A DNA stretch of 64,000 bases from NCBI GenBank assembly GCA_027592755.1, contig JAQCLE010000010.1:1-64000 (forward strand), read 5' to 3'. Below, piece by piece: positions 16,697 to 27,431 of this stretch. The notes below the pieces were generated by a model. That model made no database searches. It worked only from the letters and a program-made list of their open reading frames with translations, and was not told the DNA's origin. Made by a program: the position numbers and the translations under genes. Positions within the stretch are counted from its first letter, which is position 1. Each line of letters starts with the position of its first letter. This DNA is from Bacteroidota bacterium (lineage in GTDB: Bacteria > Bacteroidota > Bacteroidia > Cytophagales > Cyclobacteriaceae).

Positions 16697-17836
16697 TTAA
16701 ATATTCCGCAATGTATTAACAACATATTGGAAGTCTTCTTCAGTCATTTTGTTATGGAGTGGAATCGCCATTGAAAAGTCATTGGCATTTTTTGCATTCA
16801 CGAAATCCTCCGGCTTTATTCCTAACCTTTTTGCATAGTAACTTAACATATGAACTGCATGAGTGCCTGGTCTGGTAGATATTCCTTTCTCAAGTAATAT
16901 CCTCATTATCTCGTTTCTTGGGGCCTGAGATTTTGTCTCATCAACCATGGTCACATATGATTGCCAACCGTGCCCATACTGTCCGGAATATTCCGGCAGA
17001 TGTAACCAATCCAAAGCCTTCAATTGTTCGTTGTAATACGATGCCCACTTAGCTCTTTCATTGATAAATTTATCCAGTTTCTTAAGTTGCACGTTGCCCA
17101 CTGCTCCTTGAAGATCTGTCATGCGATAGTTATAGCCAAGTTCATTGAAATCAGGTAGGATGAAAGGCTGGGGTCCATTGTGTCTTTGCTCTTCCGAAAT
17201 TGAAGCTCCGTGATTTCGAAGTATCCCCAATCTGGTGGATAGTTGATCATTATTTGTGGTTATCATTCCACCTTCACCAGTTGTGATCGATTTTCTAGGG
17301 TGAAAAGAGAAACAAGCCATCGTACCCAGACTACCAACCGGAGTTCCTTTATAAGAAGCGCCGGCTGCACATGCAGCATCTTCTATTAGAGCTATATCAC
17401 CTGATACTTTTTTAATTTCATCCATGTCAGCACTCAAACCAAAGAGATGTACACAGATAATTGCCTTGGTTTTTGACGTTATTTTATCTTTAAGCCCTAT
17501 AGGATCGATATTAAAAGTATGAGGATCAATATCCGTAAAAACCACTTTTGCTCCACAATACAACACTACGTTGGCGGTTGAAACCCAGGTAAATGCTGGA
17601 ACTATTACTTCATCACCCGGCCCAATATCTAATCCAACTAAGGACAAATGAAGGGCCGTTGTAGCGCTAGTAACTGCAACCGCATGTTTCACTTGATGTC
17701 TTTTGGCAAATTGTTCTTCAAATTCCTTAACCATCGGCCCGGAGGTCAACCACCCAGATGTAAGAGGCTCCTTTAAAGCATGCCACTCCTCCTCCCCAAG
17801 CTGAGGTTGTGATATTGATATCGTCTTTTTGCTCAT
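16697..17836 (-). CDS. DegT/DnrJ/EryC1/StrS-family PLP sugar aminotransferase
   Basis: The 379-residue protein has the fold-type I sugar aminotransferase pattern: TSATTALHLSL, GDEVIVPAFTWVSTAN, IEDAACAAGA and FSFHPRKSITTGEGG, in which Lys182 is the PLP Schiff-base residue. It ends 6 bases from the AsnB start and begins 22 bases after the epimerase. It likely converts a keto-sugar nucleotide to an amino sugar that the NeuD-like protein can then acylate. No 4,6-dehydratase is present in the window, so the keto substrate must be made elsewhere or by the epimerase-like gene beside it. Confidence 0.92.
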   Translation of the reverse strand: MSKKTISISQPQLGEEEWHALKEPLTSGWLTSGPMVKEFEEQFAKRHQVKHAVAVTSATTALHLSLVGLDIGPGDEVIVPAFTWVSTANVVLYCGAKVVFTDIDPHTFNIDPIGLKDKITSKTKAIICVHLFGLSADMDEIKKVSGDIALIEDAACAAGASYKGTPVGSLGTMACFSFHPRKSITTGEGGMITTNNDQLSTRLGILRNHGASISEEQRHNGPQPFILPDFNELGYNYRMTDLQGAVGNVQLKKLDKFINERAKWASYYNEQLKALDWLHLPEYSGQYGHGWQSYVTMVDETKSQAPRNEIMRILLEKGISTRPGTHAVHMLSYYAKRLGIKPEDFVNAKNANDFSMAIPLHNKMTEEDFQYVVNTLRNI

Positions 17837-17858
17837 ATAATTAACCTATCTTAAACAT

Positions 17859-18839
17859 TTACTTCTTATCAATCCCAGATTGAATTCGCCATTCAATCAA
17901 TTTCTGAAGCCCCTCTTCAAGTGAGTATTTATGATTAAAAGAGATGTCTCTTTTAGCCTTCTCAGCTGATCCTATTCTATTCTTAACCAATTGCCTTGCA
18001 TCATCAGCGGTGTATGGTATGTAATTAACTCTTAAATCAGATTTTTTCAACGTTAATATTGTCTCGCATAATTCCTTAATGGTCGTCTGCACTTCTGTAC
18101 CGACATTATAAAAACCAAAATCAACCGGACTGGTAAGCGCAGAAACATTTGCACTGGCCACATCTTCCACATAGACAAAATCGTAGGCTTGAGAACCATC
18201 ACCATTTATTTGTGGAGCCACATTTTCCTCAATTTTATTTAGCATTATTGGAACCACACCACTGTAAGCGGCGTGCTGGTCTTGTCCAGGGCCATAAACA
18301 TTCATGTAGCGAAGACCTACCACTTTCAATCCATAACGATCGTTAAATGCGGTGATCATTGCCTCCCCTGCTATTTTGGTTGCTCCGTAAAAATTCTTGT
18401 TGTTGAAAGGATGGTCTTCCTTCATTGGAACCTGCACCGCATCACCATAAACCGAAGCTGAAGATGAATAGACTAATTTCTTGATTTTGTGCTTGACACA
18501 AGCTTCCAACACATTGAAAGTCCCTCCAATATTCACTTCAAATGCGGTTCTTGGAAAGTCTTTACAATGTAGCAACCACATGGCAGAAAGGTGGAAAACA
18601 TAATCAATCCCTTGCATTGCCTTGTCTAATACATCTGTTTCCCTAATATCACCCCCATAAGGAAATATAGTGCATCGTGAATCTTTCAACGAATCAGATA
18701 AATTTTGAATCTTACCTCTCGTGAAATTATCATAAATGAGCACCTCCTTTACGGGATGCCTTAGCAGTTCTGATACCACGAAACCTCCAATAAATCCTGC
18801 ACCTCCAATAACAAGAATCTTTGAATTTTTTAATTCCAT
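17859..18839 (-). CDS. NAD-dependent nucleotide-sugar epimerase/dehydratase
   Basis: A 326-residue extended SDR with GGAGFIG (12-18), the YSSSASVYG Ser region and Tyr151-xxx-Lys155 in FYGATKIAGE. RYMNVYGPGQ is typical of UDP-sugar 4-epimerases and related decarboxylases. It lies between the aminotransferase (22 bases downstream) and the ABC ATPase (3 bases upstream). The pairing with a DegT aminotransferase suggests that it delivers the keto- or epimerised sugar that is then aminated. Exact reaction unknown. Confidence 0.88.
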   Translation of the reverse strand: MELKNSKILVIGGAGFIGGFVVSELLRHPVKEVLIYDNFTRGKIQNLSDSLKDSRCTIFPYGGDIRETDVLDKAMQGIDYVFHLSAMWLLHCKDFPRTAFEVNIGGTFNVLEACVKHKIKKLVYSSSASVYGDAVQVPMKEDHPFNNKNFYGATKIAGEAMITAFNDRYGLKVVGLRYMNVYGPGQDQHAAYSGVVPIMLNKIEENVAPQINGDGSQAYDFVYVEDVASANVSALTSPVDFGFYNVGTEVQTTIKELCETILTLKKSDLRVNYIPYTADDARQLVKNRIGSAEKAKRDISFNHKYSLEEGLQKLIEWRIQSGIDKK

Positions 18840-18842
18840 ATT

Positions 18843-20135
18843 TTATTTAAGCTTAATTTTTTTCCAATTGGATCTTGGTTGTAAATATCCCTGGACGGTA
18901 GCCCAAGGGTAATCTTTACCTTTTTCTGCAGACTCCTTTCGGATCTTGAACCTCATGAAATTATCTATGAAATCAATATCCGAACCAGACTGAAAATGAG
19001 AGGCAGATAGGCCAAATGAATAATCTCCAGGTAAGAGAGTTTCATCTATTGATACAACTATCTCGTGTACTCCTTTTTCAATCAGTCGAGGCTTGAAATC
19101 AGTACTGCCAAGATCTTTTATTATTATTTGGCCAAACATGTTAACTATATATAAACAAATGACGACGTCATTTATATCCTGAAAAGCCTGAAATTGAAAT
19201 TTAACTTTCAGCATCTCTTGAAACAGAAATTCCCTTTTTATTTCACCATCACCTCCAATTGGCACCAAATATGTAAACCTTCCTTCTCCAGTACCATGTA
19301 TACTCAAATATTCGGGAATTGTACCATCTAGGGTACTACTGTCTGAACCGTCCGATAAATAGCTGGAAATTATATGGTCAGTCTCACCATGCTCCATCAC
19401 TTTTCCATTTTTCAGATAGAGAGCGGAACTACAAAGAGCTCTAATAGATGACATGTTGTGGCTTACGAAAATGATAGTTCTACCTCCTCCCTGGCCTAAA
19501 TCAGTCATTTTTCCAATACACTTCTTTTGGAATTCGGCATCTCCAACTGCCAATACTTCATCAACAATTAATACCTCTGATTCCAAATGTGCTGCAACCG
19601 AGAATGCCAGTCTGACATACATTCCTGAAGAATATCTTTTGACTGGGGTATCAATGAACCTTTCAATAGCAGCGAAATTAACTATCTCATCAAAACAACG
19701 TTGTACCTCATACTTGCGCATGCCAAGTATGGCACCATTTAAAAAAATATTTTCTCTCCCCGTTAATTCAGGATGAAAGCCGGTACCGACTTCCAATAAG
19801 CTTGCTATGCGACCTTTTAATTTTATTGTTCCATTTGTAGGTGATGTAACTCGAGAGAGAATCTTGAGTAAGGTGCTCTTGCCTGCTCCATTTCTACCGA
19901 TAATGCCTAATCTATCGCCCTGTTCGATACTGAGATTTATATCTCTAAGGCTCCAAACCATGTCGCTTATTCCTGCAACTGATCGGTCATTATCTTCAGT
20001 GATTTTTAAAAAAGGATCATCCTTTCCCCTGGTTAATGCCCACCACCTTTCGATATCTCTTGATAACGTTCCAGTGCTGAATTGCCCTAATTGATATGCC
20101 TTTGAGAGGTTCTCTATCTTTATAACAATGCTCAT
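18843..20135 (-). CDS. ABC transporter ATPase for polysaccharide export (Wzt-type)
   Basis: A 430-residue ATPase with Walker A GRNGAGKS at 80-87, signature YSSGMYVRL at 168-176 and Walker B VLIVDE at 188-193. TGRENIFLNG and the 180-residue C-terminal extension (beta-rich, about 290-430) are marks of Wzt proteins that recognise the glycan end. It starts with the last base of the permease stop codon (TGATG), so the two subunits are translationally coupled. It drives export of the completed glycan across the inner membrane. The extension suggests recognition of a modified terminal residue. Confidence 0.94.
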   Translation of the reverse strand: MSIVIKIENLSKAYQLGQFSTGTLSRDIERWWALTRGKDDPFLKITEDNDRSVAGISDMVWSLRDINLSIEQGDRLGIIGRNGAGKSTLLKILSRVTSPTNGTIKLKGRIASLLEVGTGFHPELTGRENIFLNGAILGMRKYEVQRCFDEIVNFAAIERFIDTPVKRYSSGMYVRLAFSVAAHLESEVLIVDEVLAVGDAEFQKKCIGKMTDLGQGGGRTIIFVSHNMSSIRALCSSALYLKNGKVMEHGETDHIISSYLSDGSDSSTLDGTIPEYLSIHGTGEGRFTYLVPIGGDGEIKREFLFQEMLKVKFQFQAFQDINDVVICLYIVNMFGQIIIKDLGSTDFKPRLIEKGVHEIVVSIDETLLPGDYSFGLSASHFQSGSDIDFIDNFMRFKIRKESAEKGKDYPWATVQGYLQPRSNWKKIKLK

Positions 20136-21010
20136 CAGACCGTATCTACAAAGCTCTTCTCCACTTTATTAAAAATGATCACTCCGGCAAATAGGATTAC
20201 TAATGTTATAAGAAGACTGTAAGCGAACTTTGATAGATCGAATACACCTTCGCCAAACAAACCCAAACGCATGCCTTCCACAATGAATGAAAGTGGATTT
20301 GCCGCTATTATTGAATACCATTTGCCGGAGAGACTACTTAATGGATAGACCACCGCAGTGCCATACATAAGAAGTTGAACACTAAATTGAACTAACAATG
20401 CCAAATCACGATATTTAGTAGTTAAGGCGGATACAATCATTCCTATTCCTAAGCCCAATAAGGCCAATACGGCCACTAAAATTGGATAGAGAAAGACGTA
20501 ACTAGTGATATGAGGTTTCCAACCAGTTAGAATGAAGAATATGTAGACTATGATAAGCAGAAGAAATTGCACACCAAATCTTACTAAATTGGAAACTACA
20601 ATGCTTAAAGGCATAATTATCCTAGGAAAATAAACTTTCCCAAATATTGCTACATTGTCCTGAAACACCCTGGATGTCTTAGTGAGGCAATCTGAAAAGT
20701 ATGTCCAGGCAGTAATCCCAGTTAGATAAAACAATGGTTGGGGTATTCCATCTGTTGATAATCCGGCTAAGTTTCCGAAAACAAACACATAAACTCCCAT
20801 AGTAAATATCGGCTGGATAAAAAACCATATTGGGCCAAGAATGGTCTGTTTATAAAAAGAAATAAAATCTCTTTTTACAAACATCAGCAGAAGGTCGCGA
20901 TATTGCCATATCTCTTTGAGTCTAAGGTCCAACAGACCCGATTTAGACTCAATAATTTGATCCCAATCTCCGGGAGATTCAGCGGGTACATCCACTTCTA
21001 TTATAGTCAC
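20135..21010 (-). CDS. ABC transporter permease for polysaccharide export (Wzm-type)
   Basis: A 291-residue ABC-2 type permease with about six hydrophobic segments. It is preceded by a cytoplasmic helix containing WQYRDLLLMFVKRDFISFYKQTILGPIWFFIQP, abbreviated here by its hallmark KRDF...YKQT.LGP pattern. AANPLSFIVEGMRLGLFG is the conserved C-terminal element. It forms the membrane half of the Wzt/Wzm exporter with the next gene. Its presence, with no Wzx or Wzy seen, indicates ABC-dependent export of a chain built in the cytoplasm. Confidence 0.93.
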   Translation of the reverse strand: MTIIEVDVPAESPGDWDQIIESKSGLLDLRLKEIWQYRDLLLMFVKRDFISFYKQTILGPIWFFIQPIFTMGVYVFVFGNLAGLSTDGIPQPLFYLTGITAWTYFSDCLTKTSRVFQDNVAIFGKVYFPRIIMPLSIVVSNLVRFGVQFLLLIIVYIFFILTGWKPHITSYVFLYPILVAVLALLGLGIGMIVSALTTKYRDLALLVQFSVQLLMYGTAVVYPLSSLSGKWYSIIAANPLSFIVEGMRLGLFGEGVFDLSKFAYSLLITLVILFAGVIIFNKVEKSFVDTV

Positions 21011-21011
21011 T

Positions 21012-21977
<966 letters not shown>

Positions 21978-22553
21978 CTAAATGATCTTACTTACCTGAT
22001 TATCTTGAAGAGAATATTTTTGACCAGATTCGGAGCAAACGGCAATTCCATCTTCGAAATGAAGCTTGTGGCCGAATTCGCTCATCCAACCTGTTTGCTT
22101 TCCGGGGTTACCAACTACCAGGGCATAATCAGGAATCGTCTTCGTTATAACTGCGCCTGCGCCAATAAATGCATACCTACCAATGTCATTACCACAAACA
22201 ATGGTGGCGTTAGCTCCAATTGTTGCTCCTTTACCTACATGGGTTTTTGAATATGCATCTTTTCTGATAATAGCACTTCTTGGATTAATAACGTTAGTAA
22301 AAACCATCGATGGACCAAGAAAAACATCGTCATCACATGTCACACCTGTATAGATTGAAACGTTGTTCTGCACTTTCACATTATTTCCAAGAACAACTTT
22401 TGGTGAGACTACCACATTCTGACCGATATTACAATTTTTACCAATCTGACAATCAGGCATGATATGACAGAAGTGCCATATCTTCGTCCCATCTCCTATT
22501 TTACAACCTTCGTCTATTACGGCAGAGGGATGTCTATAAAAACTGTTCTTCAT
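21978..22553 (-). CDS. hexapeptide N-acetyltransferase (WbpD/WlbB-like)
   Basis: A 191-residue left-handed beta-helix protein. Successive hexapeptides run from [15 protein letters not shown] through [17 protein letters not shown] to [34 protein letters not shown] is the loop typical of WbpD/WlbB. Known homologues acetylate the 3-amino group of UDP-GlcNAc3NA. It is encoded between the WbpB-like and WbpA-like genes. The mid-sequence start alternatives are poor because the first hexapeptides would be lost. Confidence 0.91.
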   Translation of the reverse strand: MKNSFYRHPSAVIDEGCKIGDGTKIWHFCHIMPDCQIGKNCNIGQNVVVSPKVVLGNNVKVQNNVSIYTGVTCDDDVFLGPSMVFTNVINPRSAIIRKDAYSKTHVGKGATIGANATIVCGNDIGRYAFIGAGAVITKTIPDYALVVGNPGKQTGWMSEFGHKLHFEDGIAVCSESGQKYSLQDNQVSKII

Positions 22554-22580
22554 AATATCACGTTATTTCCCAACCAAGCC

Positions 22581-23870
22581 TTACAAACGGCCATCTACAA
22601 TATCTGCGGGCAAAAACCCCTTGACATCATAAATCACAGATATTTTTTTGAGAAGTGTTTTAACATCTATCTGACCAAACTCTTCATGAGCTACAGCCAG
22701 TATTAATGCATCAAATTTTAATTCTGGTAATTGGTTTGAAATTTCAATCCCATATTCATGCAATACTGCTTCCTTATCAGTCCATGGATCAAAAACAACA
22801 ATATTTGCTTTATAGCTATTTAATTCTTTGAAAATGTCAATAACACGGGTATTTCTAACATCAGGACAATTCTCTTTGAAGGTAAATCCCATTAACAAAA
22901 TATCAGCATTCCTGATTGAAATACTCTTTTTCAACATCAATTTTACCACCTGATCAGCTACATAAGGCCCCATACTGTCGTTTAGTCTCCTACCCGATAG
23001 TATTATTTCAGGATGATATCCAACCTCCTGGGCCTTTTGAGCCAGGTAATATGGATCTACACCGATGCAGTGTCCCCCTACAAGTCCAGGTCTAAATTTC
23101 AGAAAATTCCATTTGGTCCCGGCTGCTTCTAATACTGCCTGGGTATCAATGTTCATCAAATTAAAGATTTTTGATAGCTCGTTGACAAACGCAATGTTGA
23201 TGTCCCTTTGAGAATTTTCGATCACTTTGGCCGCTTCAGCCACTTTAATTGATGGGGCTAAATGTGTTCCTGCAGAAATTACAGATTTATATAATTGATC
23301 AACCAATTGAGCAGCCTCAGGTGTAGATCCGGAAGTGATCTTCAGAATTTTAGCCACTGTATGCTCTTTATCACCAGGATTGATTCTCTCAGGAGAATAG
23401 CCGACAAAAAAATCTTTATTGAAAACTAAGCCAGATGTATTTTCAAGAACTGGCACGCATTCCTCCTCTGTAACTCCGGGGTAAACAGTAGACTCGTAGA
23501 TAACGATATCATCCCTTTTTAGGACCCTGCCTACCGTTTCACTCGCCTTGTAAAGTGGTCTTAAATCTGGCCTGTTGTGTTTTTCAACAGGAGTTGGTAC
23601 GGTCACAACATAAATATTGCATTGCACCAATTTGTTTGGATCAGAGGTGGCCGTTAATCCAACAGCTATATTTTTTGAGAACAGCACCTCAGACAGGCTC
23701 AAATAATCTACTTCTAAGGTGGTGTCATGGCCATCATTCAAATCACTGACCCTTGATTCGTTAATATCGAAACCAATTACTTTATATTTTTTTGCAAACT
23801 CTACGGCCAGGGGTAATCCAACATAACCAAGACCTATCACGCCAATGATGGCATCGTCAATATTATTCAT
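22581..23870 (-). CDS. UDP-N-acetylglucosamine 6-dehydrogenase-like nucleotide-sugar dehydrogenase (WbpA-type)
   Basis: I start the protein at MNNIDDA (position 23870), giving 429 residues. The open frame extends 8 codons further to 23894, but those lie in the upstream gene and add a basic tail unlike the family. GLGYVG (13-18) binds NAD, and Cys268 in [12 protein letters not shown] is the catalytic thiol. Such enzymes oxidise C6 of UDP-GlcNAc to the uronic acid in two steps. The start overlaps the aminotransferase stop by 8 bases. It opens the UDP-GlcNAc(3NAc)A route formed with its three neighbours. Confidence 0.91.
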   Translation of the reverse strand: MNNIDDAIIGVIGLGYVGLPLAVEFAKKYKVIGFDINESRVSDLNDGHDTTLEVDYLSLSEVLFSKNIAVGLTATSDPNKLVQCNIYVVTVPTPVEKHNRPDLRPLYKASETVGRVLKRDDIVIYESTVYPGVTEEECVPVLENTSGLVFNKDFFVGYSPERINPGDKEHTVAKILKITSGSTPEAAQLVDQLYKSVISAGTHLAPSIKVAEAAKVIENSQRDINIAFVNELSKIFNLMNIDTQAVLEAAGTKWNFLKFRPGLVGGHCIGVDPYYLAQKAQEVGYHPEIILSGRRLNDSMGPYVADQVVKLMLKKSISIRNADILLMGFTFKENCPDVRNTRVIDIFKELNSYKANIVVFDPWTDKEAVLHEYGIEISNQLPELKFDALILAVAHEEFGQIDVKTLLKKISVIYDVKGFLPADIVDGRL

Positions 23871-24969
23871 TATTCGTTTTTTGAAGAACCTCAATCAAGG
23901 CTTCCACCACCTTATCCTGGTCAGAATTATTTAAAAAAGGGTGCATCGGTAAACTCAGAACATTTCTTGATACTTTTTCTGAAATCGGGAAATCACCCCA
24001 GAAGTATCCCAAATCTTTGAAAACCGGCTGCTCATGAACACATTTTGGATAATAGATACCTGTCGGAACTCCTGATTGTTTTAGTGACTCACTCACCTGA
24101 TCCCTGTTAGGGATGGTTATGGTGTATTGGGCATAAACATGCGTATTTCCGGGCAAGGTTGCAGGTGTTTTACAATGATCCTGGAGTAGGGCGTTGTATC
24201 GATCTCCGATTGATGATCTAAGCCTCACTTCTTCTTCGAAATAGTCCAGCTTGGCAAGAAGAATAGCGGCTTGTAGGGTGTCTAACCTTCCGTTTGTCCC
24301 AAGGTATTGGTGATGATGGCGTTCAAGACCACCATGAGTCCGTATGGCTCTCATTCTATCCGCAAGTGCAGGGTCATTTGTAAATAATGCACCACCATCC
24401 CCAAAACACCCCAAAGGTTTGGCAGGAAAAAAGCTTGTACTGCCAATTGCAGAGGCAGCACCACTTCGAACACCATTTTGCGTTGCTCCAAAACTTTGAG
24501 CTCCATCCTCAATAACCACAATATTGTGTCTATCTGCAATTTGGTTGATTGAAATTAAATCAGGCATCTGTCCAAACAACCCTACTGCGATAATGGCTTT
24601 GGTTCTGCTTGTGATAGCCTTTTCAATTTGTCGAACATCAATGTTATATGTCTTTTCGTCAATGTCAACAAAAACAGGTTTAGCACCAATCAATCCTATT
24701 ACTTCTACCGAACTTATCCAGGTGAAAGGTACCGTTATCACTTCATCTCCCGGGCCGATTTCAAGAGCTCTTAAAGCAATTTCCAAACTTTCAGTACCAC
24801 TAGATACTGAAATGCAATGAGATGCCCCCGTATAATCCGCTAATTTTTCTTCGAGTTCAAAGATTTCAGGACCCATGATAAATTTACCATGCTCGATCAC
24901 TTTTCTGATGCGTTCGTCAATATCAGATTTGTATTTCTGATATTGAGTTTTCAAATCAATAAACTCCAT
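23863..24969 (-). CDS. DegT-family aminotransferase (WbpE/WlbC-like)
   Basis: The 368-residue PLP enzyme has [39 protein letters not shown] and [16 protein letters not shown] with Schiff-base Lys184. The [13 protein letters not shown] form is the one seen in WbpE/WlbC, which aminate UDP-3-keto-GlcNAcA with glutamate. It lies 45 bases after the Wzz-like gene and overlaps the WbpA-like gene. With WbpA-, WbpB- and WbpD-like genes it completes four of the steps to UDP-2,3-diacetamido-glucuronic acid. The C2 epimerase WbpI is not in the window. Confidence 0.92.
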   Translation of the reverse strand: MEFIDLKTQYQKYKSDIDERIRKVIEHGKFIMGPEIFELEEKLADYTGASHCISVSSGTESLEIALRALEIGPGDEVITVPFTWISSVEVIGLIGAKPVFVDIDEKTYNIDVRQIEKAITSRTKAIIAVGLFGQMPDLISINQIADRHNIVVIEDGAQSFGATQNGVRSGAASAIGSTSFFPAKPLGCFGDGGALFTNDPALADRMRAIRTHGGLERHHHQYLGTNGRLDTLQAAILLAKLDYFEEEVRLRSSIGDRYNALLQDHCKTPATLPGNTHVYAQYTITIPNRDQVSESLKQSGVPTGIYYPKCVHEQPVFKDLGYFWGDFPISEKVSRNVLSLPMHPFLNNSDQDKVVEALIEVLQKTNNE

Positions 24970-25014
24970 TATTAATTTATTCGGTAATGAACCCGCTATC
25001 CTTAGAGAGGTAGA

Positions 25015-26190
25015 TTAATCAAGTTCATGATTAACATCACTAACAACGTGTGTTCTTTTTATATCGGATCGAATGGTCAAAAAGAAAATCAACAGCCCCC
25101 CAAAAACCACACCTAAGATCACATACTTTGTCAAAATACCAGGAATACTCGGCTCTGCCTTATTTAACGGTATTGATACTGGTTCAAATTCGCTAAACAA
25201 CGGTGTGTCTTTTTTGAGTTGAATTTTGAGTTGTTCGAGTTGCTGTGCCAGGCCATTGTATACATTGAACGTCAGATTAAATTCAGCTTGTAATTGTTCC
25301 TCAATAGTTCTGGTTTTACTGGTCATATTACCTTGATTACTATCTCTGAAATTCGCCAATCTAAGTTGTACTAACTTGAACTTATCTTCAGCTTCATCGC
25401 ACCTTTCCTGAACATATTTTAAATTTTCCCTTTGTTTATCCGTCTGATAGGCAACCACGTAATCGATGATTTTTTCGAATATGATTAGATTTAGTTGAGC
25501 GCTGATTAGTGGTTCCGGCATTTTAACACTCAATTCGAGTATTCTTCCTTCCCCTCCAATCGTGATTCGGGAGGCTAATTCGGACATTACATACCTTTCC
25601 GTCGACGAAACATTTTCAATACTTAACCATTTTTTTAACGATTCGGTATTCTCACTTTCGACGCCATCTAACGCCTCCGGAATCTCCCAGGTCTTCTCCT
25701 GATCAAAAAGTGAGAAGAAACGACCCGGTAGACTTCTTAAAATATTAAACAGCTTTGAAAAAATGTGACCCGGTCTTTCTTGGGAGAAATATTCAAAAAG
25801 GGTCAATTCCATACCTTTCTCCTGAAAATAGAATTTCTCCTGCATCAATTGTTTTAAAAACGGCTGGCTGGAAACAATTTGAGGGTACATCTCAGCACCG
25901 AGCTGCTGACTTTGGTTGTTTAATAATGGCGCTCCACTCTGGAGCTGGGCCATTACAGCCAAACTACTAAGTGATGAGCTATTCGCTCCTCCACTATTTT
26001 CAGATAACACTTTGGCTTTCGATGAATATTCTACGGGGGATGTGATGGCCACAAGCAAACCCATTACGGAAAATAATGCAACTGTTATATAAAGGTATTT
26101 CCGCCTCTCATAAAACAACTTGAAAATATCTGAAAGAACGATCTCCTCCCCGGAAAATATTTCCTTTATACTTTTTTGATTCTTTTTCAA
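25015..26190 (-). CDS. Wzz/chain-length determinant family protein, no kinase domain
   Basis: A 391-residue inner-membrane protein with transmembrane segments at about 33-52 and 355-375, and a periplasmic domain with a coiled-coil-like stretch (about 255-320). The pre-TM2 segment FEPVSIPLNKAEPSIP is the conserved Pro-rich element of polysaccharide co-polymerases. It ends 25 residues after TM2 and therefore lacks the Walker motifs and Tyr tail of Wzc-type BY-kinases. It should set chain length or bridge to the SLBB exporter. The 126-base gap upstream of it, after the UpxY gene, is the largest within this part of the operon. Confidence 0.86.
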   Translation of the reverse strand: MKKNQKSIKEIFSGEEIVLSDIFKLFYERRKYLYITVALFSVMGLLVAITSPVEYSSKAKVLSENSGGANSSSLSSLAVMAQLQSGAPLLNNQSQQLGAEMYPQIVSSQPFLKQLMQEKFYFQEKGMELTLFEYFSQERPGHIFSKLFNILRSLPGRFFSLFDQEKTWEIPEALDGVESENTESLKKWLSIENVSSTERYVMSELASRITIGGEGRILELSVKMPEPLISAQLNLIIFEKIIDYVVAYQTDKQRENLKYVQERCDEAEDKFKLVQLRLANFRDSNQGNMTSKTRTIEEQLQAEFNLTFNVYNGLAQQLEQLKIQLKKDTPLFSEFEPVSIPLNKAEPSIPGILTKYVILGVVFGGLLIFFLTIRSDIKRTHVVSDVNHELD

Positions 26191-26316
26191 CTTATTTGAC
26201 AGTTACTCAACACCTGAATATAAATATAAAACATATTCGTATATGTATAGCTTCGCCCTCTCAGTCCCATTTTTGGGCTTATTCTTATTAATATCAAACT
26301 CAATGTTCTAGCGGTG

Positions 26317-26835
26317 TTAACTCGCTATCCTTGTAATTTTATTTCTATGAGCATCGACCCAAAGGAGGACACCCAGATTTTCTAATCTTAGCTGTAATTT
26401 TGATCCTTGCCTACTGACCAATTCTCCTTTTTCCTCCATCAAAGGACCGGAATCAATGGTAACCTTGTCACCAATGCTAATCGCCTCTATTTCAATCAAT
26501 TCGTGATCAAAGTCATTCAACCATGTTTTAATCTTCTCAATTTCACCATCACGTACCACACCAGGTTTACCCAACCAATACACAAACTGTACGACACCAG
26601 GAATTTCGAAAACAATGTCTTTATCCTCTTCTGCCAAACGAACAAAACAATAGGAGTTGAATAATGGCATTTCAACCCATTTCCAACGATCTGACCATTT
26701 ATGCTTTGTCCTTTTTATTGGACAATAAGCTTCAATGCCTTTTTCTAACAATATTTTGGAAACATTTTTCTCCTGACGTGACTTGGTATAAAGCACAAAC
26801 CAATGTTCTTTTCTATTGTTAGCTTCTTCTTTCAT
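26317..26835 (-). CDS. UpxY-family transcription antiterminator (NusG paralogue)
   Basis: The 172-residue protein starts with an NGN domain: HWFVLYTKSRQEKNVSKIL and the PLFNSYCFVRL strand. It ends with a KOW-like region, IGDKVTIDSGPLMEEKGELV. NusG paralogues of this type (UpxY in Bacteroides, RfaH elsewhere) ride on RNA polymerase and let it read through long polysaccharide operons. It lies 2 bases from the winged-helix gene and ahead of some 25 kb of co-directional genes, as expected. It is clearly not the housekeeping NusG, which is encoded with ribosomal protein genes. Confidence 0.9.
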   Translation of the reverse strand: MKEEANNRKEHWFVLYTKSRQEKNVSKILLEKGIEAYCPIKRTKHKWSDRWKWVEMPLFNSYCFVRLAEEDKDIVFEIPGVVQFVYWLGKPGVVRDGEIEKIKTWLNDFDHELIEIEAISIGDKVTIDSGPLMEEKGELVSRQGSKLQLRLENLGVLLWVDAHRNKITRIAS

Positions 26836-26837
26836 TC

Positions 26838-27377
26838 TTAAACTCTACTATAAAGTATAATCGATTCTATAAGATTCAGCTGGCCTTCGAATGACTCTAA
26901 CTCCTCTTCCTGCAGGGTCAAGGTTCGAATCTTTCGATGAATTAATGTTTCTGCTTTTAGAACTAGCTTTTGTAAATAAACCTGATCAATATTTCCCACT
27001 AAAACCAGATCGATTAAGCCTGTATCCTTTCCTTTTGCGTAGTCCCCAACAACACAAGCTTGTTTCAAATCTCCGAGCTTATTAACGACCTGATCAATAA
27101 TACCATCCAAGCCTAAATGCTTTGAAACTATTCCAGATATTTCCGGGAAAAGCGGGTGATTTTTATTGGCTTTGTAAACTATTGTATTCCCTCTCGGGCT
27201 ACTTTCTAAAAATCCGGCTTCAGACAATCTATTTAACTCAACGCGTACAGAATTGGTTGATTCTCCAAATTCTTCCGATAAACTTCGCAAATAGCTTTTG
27301 GTATGGGTATTACTAAAAAACTTTAGCAAAAGCTTTAGCCGTGTTTTAGATGTTATGAGTGACTCGAGCGTGTTCAT
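26838..27377 (-). CDS. winged-helix regulator with nucleotidyltransferase-like domain
   Basis: A 179-residue protein. The N-terminal half is an ArsR-like winged helix (TKSYLRSLSEEFGESTNSVRVELNRL recognition region, then the wing GFLESSPRGNTIVYKAN). The C-terminal half contains VVGDYAKGKDTGLIDLVLVG, which resembles the GxxArG...DiDLlv pattern of minimal nucleotidyltransferases but with the first Gly-Ser altered. The catalytic site therefore looks incomplete. It probably controls this locus, placed between the exporter gene and UpxY. DNA target and ligand unknown. Confidence 0.8.
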   Translation of the reverse strand: MNTLESLITSKTRLKLLLKFFSNTHTKSYLRSLSEEFGESTNSVRVELNRLSEAGFLESSPRGNTIVYKANKNHPLFPEISGIVSKHLGLDGIIDQVVNKLGDLKQACVVGDYAKGKDTGLIDLVLVGNIDQVYLQKLVLKAETLIHRKIRTLTLQEEELESFEGQLNLIESIILYSRV

Positions 27378-27431
27378 TTCCGAGTAACAAATTTACTCGA
27401 TGTTTCTCATCTATCAAAAATCAAATTATTC

